In this document: piece after piece, positions 36,501 through 50,130 of the stretch
Layout of the letters: each line of letters opens with the position of its first letter
Position numbering within the stretch: position 1 is the stretch's first letter
Source of the DNA: Apteryx mantelli
Taxonomy: Eukaryota; Chordata; Aves; Apterygiformes; Apterygidae
NCBI RefSeq assembly: GCF_036417845.1
Contig: NC_089983.1
Location: 26,223,297 to 26,287,296 of the forward strand
Reading direction: 5' to 3'
DNA: 64,000 bases
The notes under the pieces: model-generated
Seen by the model: only the letters and a program-made list of their open reading frames with translations
The model's database searches: none
Told to the model about the DNA's origin: nothing
Position numbers and translations under genes: made by a program

Positions 36501-38956
36501 TTGTTACGTGTATATATTTTCTTTTGTACAGAAGCTATTAAAATATCACTGTTAGACTTGCTTTTAGCCATTGTTAAAACTTGAAAGTACAATATGAGTA
36601 TGTTTAGCAAAGTGAAAGTATCCCTCAATTTGAATTGGCTAGTCAACTTTAAAAATATCTTGCTCACTAAACCTCAACAGGGTTTCGGTGATTAACCCAA
36701 GAAAAGAAAATACAGAATTGCTTAATTTGTTTTATGAAATCCTAAACCTTTTAGAAGTTTTTAATATTAAATTTTCCCTTCCTTCACTTATGTTCAGTGT
36801 GGTGTTGTCAGGCTAAGATATCATGATTGCCATATTTGAGCTTTGTTGTTGAATGATACCATAAGCTAGATACATGAAAGAGTAAATGCTTCATAATTCT
36901 TATTTTCCTAGTCAGCAAGCTTTTCAAACAGAAATACGAGACAGTTTTTCCTAGCCTTACAGTAGATGGGAATGTATAGTTTGGTTAATGAATGAAGGGA
37001 ACTAAGTAAGTGCAGGAGTACAATGTTAGTAAGCGGTTCTGATATTCCTGTGATGTAGGTGCATGTGTATCGTGTACGGTAAGGATAAGGAGCCTTCGGT
37101 GTACGGGCATCTTCTCCTCTGTCCTGGCCAGGAGGTTTGGCCCTTGCTCCTGCGGCCTGGGTGAATTGCTCTGATGATTTCTGCCCCCTTGGCATGTATC
37201 GGGAACAGGTCCAGTCGTACTAGGGCACGGGAATATGAGCTTTCTAGGTAAGATGATGTGAGGAAGTAGCAGGCTGTTTCCTGTCTGGAAAGTGTTTGGA
37301 CTGCCTTTCAGTGCTGGAAGAAAACACTGCCTCTGTCAATTGTTGAAGAAACCTCAATTTAGGGTTTTCTCTCATCTCTATGTCGATTTTTTTTGTACAG
37401 TTCTGCAAATGGTAATAGCACACACTTCTCTTGCAGTTCTTTTTCTTCCTATTTTTGTGGGTTTTTTTTGTTTTGTTTTGGTGTTTTTTGCCATGTAATA
37501 GCAGGATAACATTGATTATCAGGCTTTTAAACATCAGGATTATTTACTAGAATGTTGTATATTTCATTTTTACTATAGTAGGGAAAATATGAGAAGCAAT
37601 AACTTGTTTGCAGGCTCAGGAAGACAGGTGAAAATGTCTTGACTAAAAAGGTATCTTTGTGACCACTACAGCTATAGGAAAATTGTTTTAAATTGTAATA
37701 TTAAGTTTGGTTAAGTATGGTGCAAACTGAGAGGTTAAGCCCCAGTTCAACACAGAAAAACTTCTAATCTCAAAACCAGTGTTAGGTTATGTTGGTTTTT
37801 TTGTCTGTTTTAAACTTTGCTGCATAGAACAAATAGTTATTTCTTTGTTTCAGAACAAGCAATTATGTGGAAGTGTATTATTTTTGTATTATACAAGTAT
37901 TGAACAGAAATATTTCTCTATAACTGGCATGAAATATTCAGTATATTTAAAAAGAAAGATCCCTTTGGAAGTTTTTGGTCAGGGAAAAGATTGTTTGTAT
38001 GATGCAGTTTGAATGCATAAATGAGTCTCATATGCACAGTATGCCACCAATTTTAATATCTTGATAGAGTGAACAGAGGAGTAAGCTGGGCATGTGTATG
38101 CTACAGTGGGATAGGAATCCAGATGGGAGCTGCATCTGAGAGTGAGGCAGGGTATTTTGTAGGAATGTGAACGGGCACTAAAGGCCTCTCTTAGGAGGGG
38201 ATATTGTAATATTATCAGCAAAGTTGTGTTGAAAATTGAAAACCAGTAACTAAAAGCACATTTTAAAGAAACAGATGATTTTAATGACTCAGAGAACATT
38301 TCTAAGGTTAGTAATCAGCAAACCACAAAGAAAATTATCTTGTGATCAGAGGTCTGATTTTTCACTAAGATCTAGAGCCTAGTCAAAGGTAATCCATCTT
38401 TTGTTCACTTTACATATTTTTTCTTAGTTATACTGCCTATCAATTTCTCTTTTAAAAAAAAGAAAAAGTACTCTTAACTAAATGACAAAATAGAAACTAA
38501 CAGCCTTATATCCCTTTGGAAGTTCCTGTCTTCTGGAGTCATATCTCATAAAACTTCAGAAAAATATTTCGTAGAAACAAATTGTTTGAAAAATCAGCGT
38601 TGAGTAAACATTAGCTTGGCTGATAATTGAATGTGGCCTGTTTTCATACCATTGCAGTAGCTATACTTTCTTCAAATGTTTTTGTAACAGAAAAGTCTCT
38701 TGTTGATTTGTGGTGTTTCTCTAACCTTTTTGAAGTTTCTGTATGAGATTTTTCCAGAAGTCTGAACAACAGGGTTTTTCTGCCAAGAGAAAGGGAAAGA
38801 ATCTTAGATGGTAATGTTTTCTTTCTGTATTATGTGATACTGTATTTTTTTTTTCCACAACCTAATTTGGATTAGGACATTTCATTATGTAAAAAGGTAT
38901 GTATAGTTTTCTTCCTAAGTGGTGTAACAACAAGGGGGGAAAAAAAGAACAGTAAA

Positions 38957-39664
38957 CTATGTCTTCATAACAAATTTAAATTCATTTGAAAACCATGAGC
39001 TTACTAAGAAGTAGGGTATAACTTTTAACAGATCTTTTCCATCAGATTCTCCTGTTTCGACTTGCAGGCGATGTAAAGTCTGCCAGGACAGCTCATCTAG
39101 CCTGTGGCTTGCTCCTTTCAGCCCTTTTTCCTGTGGGCAACCGGAGAGCAGGCTACAAGTTAAGTGAAACTTCATAATGATGGTGGTGCTTGACTCATTG
39201 CCTGGGGAGTGGTCTACAGCAATAGTGTTTGAGGCATCTGTGTATATTCTTAAATATTGTATGCTTTTTTTCATGTCCTTTAGAACTTGCTTTTTTGTCA
39301 GTCCCATCTTCCATCTAATACGGCAAAGTTTAAGTATTGTGGTCCAGTGTTTTCTGTTCAGAGAGTCTACAAGTTTTAGAAACTCTGAAATAATTCCATA
39401 TATTTTAATAGAAATGATAGCATCTTCAGGATAGCATAAGTTCATGTCTAAGAGAAATGCTACAGGATAGCTTTCTGGAGAAAAAAATTCAAGGAACCTT
39501 GCTACAATAATTGGATGAAGATTTTTGTATAGATTTAAGTGCTGGTGAGCTAGCATTTCTTTCAGGAACTTTAGAATTTGCCAAAAGTGCTGGCCATTGT
39601 GGTCCTTATCTTCTGGAGGATTTCTTTGGAAACCAGAATATTTTGAGATAGCACTTTTATCTGT
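38957..39664 (-). other. Unidentified 235-codon open frame, possible retrocopy or coding relic
   Basis: On the minus strand the frame is open from 39664 to a TAG at 38959-38957. The first ATG at 39556 gives 199 residues beginning MLAHQHLNLYKN. The open part extends about 36 codons upstream of that ATG to a TAG at 39667-39665, which sits in TTTTTAG and could equally be a splice acceptor. In DNA this AT-rich an open frame of this length is not expected by chance in 64 kb. The product is rich in Leu, Lys, Ile and Ser and looks helical in its first 120 residues, with no signal peptide or membrane segment. Codon use looks like an ordinary gene. I do not recognise the family. No AATAAA follows within 500 bases; an A10 run (minus strand) lies about 100 bases past the stop. 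It may be an intronless retrocopy fragment, a terminal exon of an antisense gene, or chance. Confidence 0.4.
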
Positions 39665-42600
39665 CTAAAAATGATTTTTAGATTTACTTTGTCAGGGAAC
39701 TGTAAACCAAACCTTGAAAAAGGAATGTCATGTACTGGAATTAGCAACTAAGATAGTATTTCTCAGAGTCCTTTTTGACTAACTTGGGTTAAAGAGTTTG
39801 TATCACAACCCATTAAAAAAGTTGCGATAGAACTGATGTTTAAAAAGGCGGTAGTCAGGTGAAGGATGAGAACATGTCAGTATCGATTATATCTCATTCT
39901 GAAATGCTTAGATTTCACTTACATTTTTGTTATCAGAGAGGGAATGTTTTAAGATACATGTTTCATGGTGCAAGAAAGACCTGCTGGTGGCCTGCTTGAC
40001 TTCTTTGGAGCATGATATGAACATTTGTATTGACATTCACAGGTATAGAACTGTGGACTTTCAGCTTAGGAATTTGAATGTAGCTTTACATAGGCATTTT
40101 TTTGGATTTTGAAAGTAAATGCTGCAAAGATGTACGTACTACTACCAATTTATAGAGATCAGGAATCTAAGACTACTGCTGAGACAGGCAGTCTGCCATC
40201 CATTCGGTGGTGGCCACATGTTTTTGCTTGTGTACTGTCCTGTTTCTGTGTGCGAGCACGAAAATACCTGTGATTGTATGATGAACTTTATGGGAGGCCT
40301 GATCCTGTCTATTACTAATTGTCAAGTAATTTGTGGTTGGAATACTTGTTTATGCCTATTTAGTGATAATGAAACTATGGTCAAAGTTAATATGCTTTTA
40401 TATGCACTTGTATTTTGGAAGCTTAGCAATGAATGTGAATGCCTGTCGCACAAAATTCCTGATGTTGGCCAATTGTGTTAAAAAAAATGAAAATAATAAT
40501 GAAAAAAGGTAAGGATGTATAGAAACTGGTAAGTAATGGTAGGATACACACAGGGGAAAAAAACAGAAGGTGCTTTCATATGAAAGTGTCGACCTCCAAT
40601 CAGAGTACTTGCTAGGGCTGTGTGTGCACACAGTTGCACCTAGCAAGCGTTTTTAGGTGTTACTGCAATACAGACAAATGTGAACTATAGAATATGGTGC
40701 AAGAAATATAAGGTGGCTTTGAAAATAGCATGTGGAGGTAAAATATTGCCACTATTTGTAAATGGTGATTTAATTGGAAAACGTTAACAAAATGATTATA
40801 AAGAATGTTATAAAGAATAAAGGAAATATGCTGCCGAGCTGATGGTGTAAACCACTGTGTTTAAAAGAACATACTGACTGTCTTGCATTTGTCTCCTGAG
40901 GTCCAGAATGCCATAGCTGCTGCTAGAGTTGTTCTTTGCTTTCTGTCTCAGCTGGAAGTCAGGTGCTGTGATGATAATAGAATATATCTTACTCCCATAA
41001 AAATAGTGAAACTATGTATTAGTCTTTACTTTGCATAAACAAGGATGATACAGAGGCTGAGTGTGCTTGCGAATGCTGAGCTGTCCTGAAGGGTGCAACC
41101 ATTTGTAGTGATGGTGCTTGCCATATGTGGATCACACTGTAAAAGGGTAATCCCTAAACCATTTACTTAATGGTACCTAGCTTATTGAGATTTTTAATTC
41201 ATAAATTACAGCAATTTCAAATTCCTAAACTGAAGTTTGTAATGCCTTAAATAACAAGATTTATAACAAACTGTTCCTAATACTGCTGTACTTTTTAACA
41301 TCTTTGTCTTTTTCTATCAGTAAGAAAGTGTTTCTGTAATGTTAATTAGCTAGTAACTGCTGTTTTCGGTATGCTTTAATTACCGTATGTTGCTTGATTA
41401 TATGTTATGAAATAAACTTAAGGTTATTCTAGACTGTTAAACAGTGAGCTAATATATATGACTACTGTAGTTAAGATCAGGTTTTGCAGATATGGTGCTG
41501 GGGACATTAGGAAGAAGAATAGCTAAAAATACAGTCTCATTCTTGGTATATGAGGACACTATTTTAAAAATTGCCTCGATTTTAAAATTACTGTTTACAG
41601 GAAATATCTGGTAAAATACCATGAAAGTACTTTGAATCATAACTGTGCATAATCATAGAATAGATTGTAGAGATGTAACTCTTGGATGACTTGCGTATAT
41701 GTTACTAATAGGCATCCTTTGCTGACAGTCTAATTCTACAGTGTACAATGCAAAATCCTTGCTTATTACTTACTGTCTTTTAAGAATTTTTTTTTAAAAC
41801 TCTTGTTCAAATTAATTTAATAATAGCTGCATTACTAATAGATAAATTACATATATGTAATTCTCTCTGTGCATCTAATTAAGCACTGTTGTAGGTTACG
41901 TCAATCTTTAATTGGAAAAATGTGTAAATAACTTGGTGTTCATGGACAGTTCAGTATAAAACTTCTGCTAAGACGGTGCTAAGTAAAAGGTTGTACTTAA
42001 TGTTTATATAATCTTATGTTTGGTCAACAGTCATAAAAAAGTAAGCTATGTTTTATAGATGAGATAAAACTTCTGATAAACAGATTTGAGTAGCTTGCAT
42101 ATCAAAATGAAAAAGCTGACAATTTATTTTGTGAGCAGAATTTTTTAGTATTGTAAAATGTAGCCTATAATTTCTTTGTCGTCTTTAGAAAGGTATTTAA
42201 AGTAATTTTTATATTAGCCATTGATGTAACTGATCTAATGCTGGAAACCACTAAGAATTTTAATATTGTTTTTGTGTAATTGTCTTCATCTCTGGTCTTT
42301 GCAGGAGAGGTCTTTGCTTTAAATACCTAAGAGTTTTTTCCATGGTGTTTCTTTCTCAGATTGCTAGAATAAAATCAGTATTTATTTCAATCAGTTGTAG
42401 ATAGAAATAAACAGTTTACATTTTTAGTTGATGCATGACTTTTCCATTTGCTTTACTAGATCTTAAATTCTAGCTTCATCCCTAGTTAAATTTTGTGGTT
42501 ATGTTCACATACTTCTTCTCTTCAGATCTTCAAGAAGTTCAGTATAAAAAGCTACATAGTTCTGATCATGAACTAACTTTGAAAGTGGTGGAAAATCTGT

Positions 42601-45029
42601 GGAGACAGATCCTGTATTGTGCTGCACTCCTCTCCTCTCCCCCATGCCCCCAAATTTTGATTGTCATCTCTTTTACAGCAGTGTCTTCAAAATGACTCCC
42701 CCAAATATTAACTCTCTGTAAGCTAGCAGTCAGTAAGTCTTTGTATTTAAGATCTTTTAGGTTTTTCATAAGTTTCTCTTTTAAAGCGTTTTTCTTTGAA
42801 GTGGAGTGGCAGAATGGCTCGACAATGTGGATGCCTAGAAAGGGAAGGTCAGCTTAGGGTCCCCCCCACAAGCAGCCTCATAAAATGGGGCATTTTAAGT
42901 GCTGTAGGGATGGTCTCAATTGTGGCTGCTGTTGCAGCTAAGTGCTTAGGAACACTGAAGACAAGTTTTTTTTATTCAAAGAAAATAACATCTGTAGACA
43001 CAAGAACATTTTTTTATAAAATGTAACATAAATGTTAATTTCCCTTATTTTACGATTTATACTGGACATTGGGGCTTTGATATGGGTGGAACCTTTTGTT
43101 GTTTCTTTTAAGTGAGTACATTTTACCATAGTTGCTGCTGTTTTAAGTATCAAAGTCTCACTCACAAGTCACTAAATGGTAATTACCTTTTTTTTTTTTT
43201 TTAACTGAACTTAGTGTTGATCCTATTAAATACTATTGGTGGCATTTTTATATGGGAAGTTGCAACTCTTCTGAACTCTTCAGTTGCCAGATAACTTGTG
43301 TTTTTATATAGTTAGTGATTATTCAGAACTGCATTTTGATACTTTGTCTATACTTTGAAAATATAGTAACAGGAATAAAGTATTTCTAAAGTTACACATA
43401 AAAACCTCACAGAGCTGTTTATGTGGGGGTGGGAAAGAGAGTCTTGGAGGGGAAAAGGAAGTTTAAAAACCACTGCTATTAAAATATCAGACAGTGAATA
43501 ACTGAGATTTTAAAACATTTGAATTTAAATTGTATTTAAGGATGATAAAAATATGAATGAATGAGTCTAAGTCTTTTAGGTGAAAAGATTTTCAAATGTA
43601 AAGCTCTTGTGCCTGTGACAGTACTTGTGGTTATTTTGGTGGTTGATTGAAACATTTAAGAGAAGGAAAAATGTTTATTTAACTCTAAACAGAGGGAATC
43701 AGGTTGGGAATTGGGAACAGAAGGAAAAAAAAAACTTTAAACCCCCTCTGATTATGATTATCATGAAACTGAGCTTTACTTCAAGATCTTAACCAGTGCT
43801 ATGCTTTCATAATTTATTTGGTATTTATTTTCTCAGACTTAACTGATTTGAATTTATTAGAAGATGCCTATAACAAACTGGATCCATCAATAAGTAACTT
43901 ATTTATGGCATTATTAAACTCAGTTATAGGAAGTTTAATTGTAGTTTGCATCCATCATTTTTTTTGACAGCTGTTGAAAATAATGTAGTAAAATTGGTTT
44001 TATACTGACTTTTAGGAAGCAAATATTTGTTCAGAAGCAGTCGGGGAGTGCAAAGATCCATGCCAATATTCAGAATTCGTATTTCCCTTGAATGGAAGGT
44101 TGTGATAAAATGGTACATGGTGTGTTTTCATTGCCTGTTGAAAGACTTTCATGCAGTTAAAATAAGCATTTTGATGGTGGTTGAATTAAGAGTTTTTGTC
44201 AGTCTCTTCTCATCATGGATGATTAGACTAAAACGTCTGCTTGTCTTGACTTGAGATCACCACAGCTTCAGATAACATGCTTTGTGATTGAAGGTCGAAA
44301 TATTTTGAATTCTAATAGGCTGCCAGATGAATTGCTTGAAATAGACTGTAAAATTTCAAGGCTTCCTTTTCCATCTGCTGTGAAAAGAACCATTGGGAAT
44401 GGTTGAGCTTGATGATCATAGAATTACTGGATGGTGATTCTAAAACCCTCAAAGGGAAGTTGCTATGGAGATCTAGTTCCAAACTGTGAAATGATTCACC
44501 TTTGAAAGGCTTCAGGGTCTGAGAAGCTGAACACATCATTGTTCAGGTGGTCATTGGTTAGGAAATTGCTGGTGCCTGTGTAATCAGCACTCCTGTGGTA
44601 GTTAACGATCTAAAAAGGTTTGTTCTGAATGATGTGGGACAACAGCAATGTGCATAAGATGGCTTCTCTCAATCATAGTTTGCTCAGTCTGGTGCTTGTA
44701 AAAATACGGTGAGCTAAATGGCAGAGAAATGAACTGCTTCATTGAGGAAGTCTTTTAAAAAACAAATTTTTTTTTCTGTGATGGATTTGACATCTAAAGT
44801 AAAAGGAGAAGAATCTTTTCAGATTGAAAAGCTGTGGTTAGATGTTGCAAAAGTGTCACATTTATATATTTATTTTGCAAGGAGCAGAATGGTGGGGCTG
44901 TGTGTTCATGTTTATTTGCAGATTAAAGGAGCAGTAATGTTGGAAATGGAAGATTTCTACTGAGTCGCAGCTCGGGAATGTGATTAGGTAGCCTTAGTAT
45001 AGTCATTTTGACCCCCCTAAAGAATTTTT

Positions 45030-45062
45030 GGGGCCTACCAGGCACTGTGCTGAGACAGTTAT
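45030..45062 (-). repeat. MIR/L2 3'-end-like relic, inverted
   Basis: The plus strand reads ACCAGGCACTGTGCTGAG, which resembles the inverted 3' end shared by MIR and L2 elements (GCCAGGCACTGTTCTAAG as recalled, 15 of 18 positions). The match is short, and upstream DNA does not extend it clearly. Confidence 0.35.
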
Positions 45063-48000
45063 GGAAAAAAAACCTGTATGTTCAAGATCAAAGTTAATCA
45101 AAGCATATGCTTTCTTTCATATTTTCTAACTTACTTGCATGTTTCCAGGATAGTGAAAACGAATAAACTCAAACGGTTTGCATACATGTATAGAGCAATG
45201 CATTTTATCGACTATTACTAAAATTTGCCAGTGGATTCTTAACTAACTCTGAAAATTAGATGGGCGCACACATCTAATGTGCTTTTTCATGGAAGGCAGA
45301 AGGCATTTGTTCATTGTACAATTAGTGACTACAGCTATCAGTACCTAATTCAACATGGAACTGTTGTTTGATATTAGATTCAGATAAAGTAGTTCGTATT
45401 ATTGTATTTCTTGTGTCTGTTAAGTAGCATCTCTAGTCATAGTTTCTGTTAATGGGATTTAGTAAAGAAGAGATCAGTGGCTACTAGATGGTGCCAGATA
45501 GTTACAGAACACAACTGAAATATTCCAGGGTGTCATTGGCACTGAAGCAAAATGTTACTAGAAAGAAAAGTAAGGGAGTTGGGGACTACTTCATTGAAAT
45601 AATGTACAGAAGAATGAGTTCTTTACTTCTTGTGGACTGACTAGTCAGCCAATCTTTAGCAAATAAAATGCTCTGTTTTCTGTTGGGAGGGTGGGGTGAC
45701 GTTTCATTGGGTTTTTTTGATTTTTGTTTTTAAGAGGAAAGGGCTAACATCTGAAGTAATATGTAATTATTGAGTTTTATCTGTTACCTGTTGCATCAAG
45801 ATTTGAACGTTGAACAGGAAGCATTGCAAACTCTCTCAGATCTAGCATCAAATAGGATGCAAATTGTATATTACTTTTTATTTTCAGTATTTCAGGTGCC
45901 GTTTGAAAAAGAGCACTTAAAATTTCTTGTGCTTCCAGGGCTGCTCCGTTATGGAGGCTCTCAGCACTGTGACAGCGCCATTCATCTGTTGCAAAGTGAT
46001 TACTGCTTGTACCACAAGTGTGAGGAACAAGCGGCCTCGCAATCACCTCATGTTTCGATTTTTTGTTATTATCTACAGGACTTCTATTAGTAGAATTTAG
46101 GTAGAATTTTTTTTTTAAATTTGAATTGGTTTACAGTGGTGATATCCAGATGAACTGTTACTACTATTATTTCTCTAAGTTTATGTATTACATTACTAAT
46201 GTGGGCCAAAATATCCAGAAGAAAGGTTGCATGAAGAGACAAATATTTTTATAAGGTAAATTTACTGAGATGACTGTTGCTTTTGTTTTTAAAGATACTT
46301 TATTTACTTAGCAATCCAGCGCTTCCCTACTGGTGTATTTAAGCCATATATGTACATAATGGCACTGATCAAACAGTTGTTGTTCAAGTCCTCGTTAATG
46401 GTCACTTATGTTATACTTTGGTCCTTCCTGACATTACATTTACCCTACCTCACCTCAATAATATAATGAAATAGCTCCTCAAAGGAAAAGCATTCAGATG
46501 TATAGAGTATGGTTCTTTAACATGTGATGAACTGAATTTAAACACCTTCTAAATACCATTCTCTTTCTAAGAGCTCAGCTACACTTTTTATAAACAATGA
46601 CTAGTCTGTAAACTTTTTTTTTTTTTTACTTTGCTATATTGCACAATCCACTTTTGATCTCATTTGTGTGAAGCATTGCAAGGAAAAGTTTGACAGTTTT
46701 GTACAACTCTTGTTGTTTTGACATAATTATAACACTATAATTTTAAGTTTCAGAATATTTGGGAACTGTTAGGTAACCTATTGTAGCTGAAAACTTTTCA
46801 TTACTGAGTTTTGTCTGGGTATTTGTATAGCTTGATATATTGCTTTAAATATTTCTGAAGAAAAGATGCCTTATTGAAACTATTCTTTGTTTTTCTTCTT
46901 TTTATACCCTTCATTGTGGGTTCCCAGAGCATTGTCATTTTATGTTCTCTACTGAACTGAAGTGTTCATTCTCTGTTCATTATTTTACAAAGACTAATAA
47001 CCCTTCGTGTTGAAGAATGCAGAACAGAGTGAGTTGAGCTGGCTGTGCACAGGAGCCAAGATAGGCTTAGTTTAACGGCCTAGACTTTGTTGCAGCATTA
47101 AGGATTTGAAATGGTCCAGTAGGAGTACAGGCATGATAACCACTATGCAGCACTATATCAAAATCAATAAAAAAACTCAGGGTTTAAGTGTCTTTTTTTG
47201 ATATCTCAGCATCTTTGGCAGTCAGTCTGTGACCCAGATATACAGTAAATATTTTAATTATTCATGGGCAGTTTTTCTGGTCATTTGAGGCCAGATAAAA
47301 TTGTCCTGTGAGTTTCTGCTGTTGCCTGCCAGTTGCTATTCCTGACCTGTGTAATTATATTTTCTTAAAAAGGCAGTTATTGTTAGCAATTACTTTTGTT
47401 ATGGTGACCCTCAGGGATTCCAGTTAAGACTGACATGATGAAGCATGGCAGTGTGTAGTCATGAAGTAAGACTCTGCCAGAAAGACCTTCAGTCAAAAAA
47501 AGGGGGATAAAATGGAGCACGTAGATGGAGATGATTATGATGGTGAAAGTAATGTGAATGTACTGTTGTATATTTATTTTTATATATATTGATATATGTA
47601 CATTAGAGTGTAATTCATAATTTCATTTCTTTAATAATAAGAACCACCACTGAAAGCCAGTAGTGTATTTGAATTTAGATCTCACTGTATGTGAATGTTG
47701 TAAATGTTGCCTTTGGTGACTTTGGGCATATACTGCAATCCTGTAATGCACAAAATTTTTGTTTTGGTTGCTGTTGAACCTGAAACTTTTGGCAGTTGTC
47801 TTCACCATTGTTTTGTTGAATAACAGTAGTATATTTTATGTGGCTCTTCCTTAGAGATTACTTGAAAGGTTCAGGTTTGCCAAGGTGTGGGAAGACAACT
47901 GTTTAGTGGGGTTAATTTGAGGAAGAGGTTCCTCTTGTTTGCTTCTGGAATGAAGGTCAAAGGCAATGCCTTATTTTTCATTCTGCTCTAATTGCTTTGC

Positions 48001-49027
48001 AAACTGCTTCTGCTTATGAACTATTTTTTCTACAGTGTAGACACCACAAGATTGCAAGTAGGTGAGTTCTGGTCTGCTTTTGAGTAGAAGCACTGTCTGT
48101 GATGAGCAGCCTGGATCTGTGGTGCACAGAGGCTTGGTAGAAGTTGCGCAGTAACCCTTGCAGCCAGAGGTTCCTGAGAGTACTGTGCTTTATGCAAGTG
48201 ATGCTGCCATGCGAGTGCACACTATGGAGGGTGATGCTGTGGAGATGCTCCCTTGTTACGGTTAATTCTCTTTTCAAGACTTTTATGCACAAAAGGAAGG
48301 GTGTTCAGTCATTAGAATAGCAAATAAAATAAAGCAAAACATTGCTGAGCTCAGGTTGACAAGAGTGCTTGTCTCTGAAACAAATGTTAGCATTCTTCAG
48401 TCTTTTTGGTTTTTTGGAAATTTTGCAATGATCCAGGCTAGGTTCCAAACTCCCCTTGTTGTTCCAATTGACACAATTGTGTTTTGGAAAAATCTGAACA
48501 AAGAGGCTAGTTTTTCTAGGGAATTCTTTGTTCTTTTAAACAGTTTGTGGTATGTCAGCCATCTCATAAAGTTTTACAGTGATGTCTTCTGATAGTGAAT
48601 CCATGCAAATTACTGCATGATGCGACCCTGGACAAAGTGTGTTGCAAGTTTGCATGGATATCCTACTAAAGAGTAACCAAGGAATCTTTCCCAAACACTA
48701 TATCGTGGACAGTGCAGTGATAGTATTTCAAATATACAATCAAGGGCAGTCAGAGTGAGCCCTCTGCAAATGGAGGCATGAAGGGCTCTAAGATTTATTC
48801 CTTCAGATTTCAAATAATGTTCTTTACCTGGTGTGACCAACTTGATAGCAAATCTCAGCAGGTAGAAGGTTTTGCCTGTGGAGTGTTGACTACATCCCAG
48901 TGGTGCTAGGATGAAAGAGCAATGGCAGGTAAACACATTTTGCATCAGAAATAAATCACTAATATTTGTCATACAGATTCAAGTGTAAGGACTCTGGAAC
49001 AGGAGCTTATAGATAAAATCACTGGAA

Positions 49028-49057
49028 CTACTTTCTTGGTAGCTACTTTCTTGGTAA
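49028..49057 (+). repeat. 15-base tandem duplication
   Basis: CTACTTTCTTGGTAG (49028-49042) is followed by CTACTTTCTTGGTAA (49043-49057), differing at the last base. A C13 run begins 12 bases downstream. Confidence 0.92.
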
Positions 49058-49068
49058 CATCTCCCCCT

Positions 49069-49081
49069 CCCCCCCCCCCCC
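49069..49081 (+). repeat. Poly-C homopolymer (C13)
   Basis: Thirteen C residues at the end of a 20-base pyrimidine tract, directly after the 15-base duplication. Confidence 0.88.
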
Positions 49082-49109
49082 AGTTAAAACTGCTTCTACC
49101 AGGAACAGA

Positions 49110-49205
49110 AATGTGGTGTCTTCTGCTAACTTTACATGTCCTTAAGTGAATTGCTTTGCCTTAGTTTTTCAATGGAGGTTATATTTCTCATATCTGGTAT
49201 TGATC
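49110..49205 (+). repeat. MIR-like SINE relic, direct
   Basis: The plus strand carries ATGTCCTTAAGTG and then, at about the spacing found in MIR, GCCTTAGTTTTTC. This resembles the direct MIR core (AAGTCACTTAAC then GCCTCAGTTTCCTC, as recalled). It is degraded, with fading flanks. Confidence 0.35.
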
Positions 49206-49739
49206 TTGTGAAGTACTTGGTTGACAAGTACTTTTATGCAAATGTAAATTCTTTGTCTGCTCAAGAAATTGAAACCACAGTCATCTTTTAAAATCCTGTA
49301 TTGCTGCTACACATTCTTATAGAGTATGTGCTGGTGCAAAAATAGGCTTGCCCTTCTTTGTCAAATACTCCCGATAGATTTGATATTGACTGGACTTCTA
49401 TTCAGCTGCTGTTTCAGACTTTTGGGGAAGGGTGCTTGATTTGCACTTTCTTGGCTAGTGCAGTATTAGTGCTCAGCAGGGTAAATGTAACTGCTTATCT
49501 TTTATTATGACTCAAATTCATTACTTACCTATATATAGCACTAATCAAGAGAGCCCAAAGCAGCTGCTTTTACTGTCCTGTGAGTGTGTAGCCATATGGT
49601 ATGCATAAGCTATAATGTTGTGTTCAAAGTAATTAATGCTACAACTAGTATTCTGAACTGTTTTTCTGTTATTGAAAATCAGCTAAACTTAAGAATAAAA
49701 ACAAGTGTGTTTAATGGGAATTAAAACCTTTTCTTACAT

Positions 49740-50130
49740 TACTACAGTGCAAGTAAAACAAAATAATTATTGCCACAGTGACTGCTTGCGTTTTAAATAA
49801 ATTTATACATATTATTTAAAAAAAAACTAGTTAACTTTAAAATATGTAAGTTTTCTTGTCATTTAGGGTTCTGTGAAGCTGATCATCAAGAGGGTTGCAA
49901 ATCATTGGCAGTTTCTATTTTCAGAGTTCCACATCCCAGAGTAATTTGCTTTAATTTCACCCAATTTAACCTATACTTCACACCATCACCATTCAGCTTT
50001 AATAGCTATGTTCTATGCATAAGAAAAGCAGATAAATGTCCACAATTAGACTGCAAATGATTACAACTAGTTAGGGCTTTATGAAGACAAAACTTAAAGG
50101 GCTGTGGCACAAAACAAAGCCACAAAAGAT
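49740..50130. promoter_or_regulatory. Candidate conserved non-coding block
   Basis: This stretch is free of simple repeats and has a dense mix of homeodomain-like cores (AATTA and TTTAAT, several times between 49760 and 50080) and balanced word composition, as in vertebrate developmental enhancers. OLA1 lies near SP9 and SP3 in other amniotes, so its long introns could host enhancers for those genes. This is inference only; no single motif proves it. Confidence 0.22.

Noticed and set aside
37075..37240. Slightly GC-richer patch with a minus-strand frame
   Set aside because: CpG density is modest and the frame encodes nothing recognisable; no promoter motif or repeat family could be supported.
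41648..41680. AATCATAGAATAGATTGTAGAG, similar to CR1 terminal repeats
   Set aside because: A single imperfect unit with no upstream CR1 body.
44390..44450. GGTTGAGCTTGATGATCAT, similar to the 3' end of avian CR1 LINEs
   Set aside because: Only about 19 bases agree, and the diagnostic terminal octamer repeats (ATTCTATG-type) are missing, so it was not annotated as CR1.
45770..46090. 106-codon plus-strand frame beginning with an ARM-like helix
   Set aside because: An antisense frame of similar length overlaps it, no second ARM repeat follows, and there is no splice context.
48610..48972. 120-codon minus-strand frame with a true ATG
   Set aside because: Frames of this length are expected several times by chance in 64 kb of this composition. 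A stop lies just upstream and no domain is recognisable.
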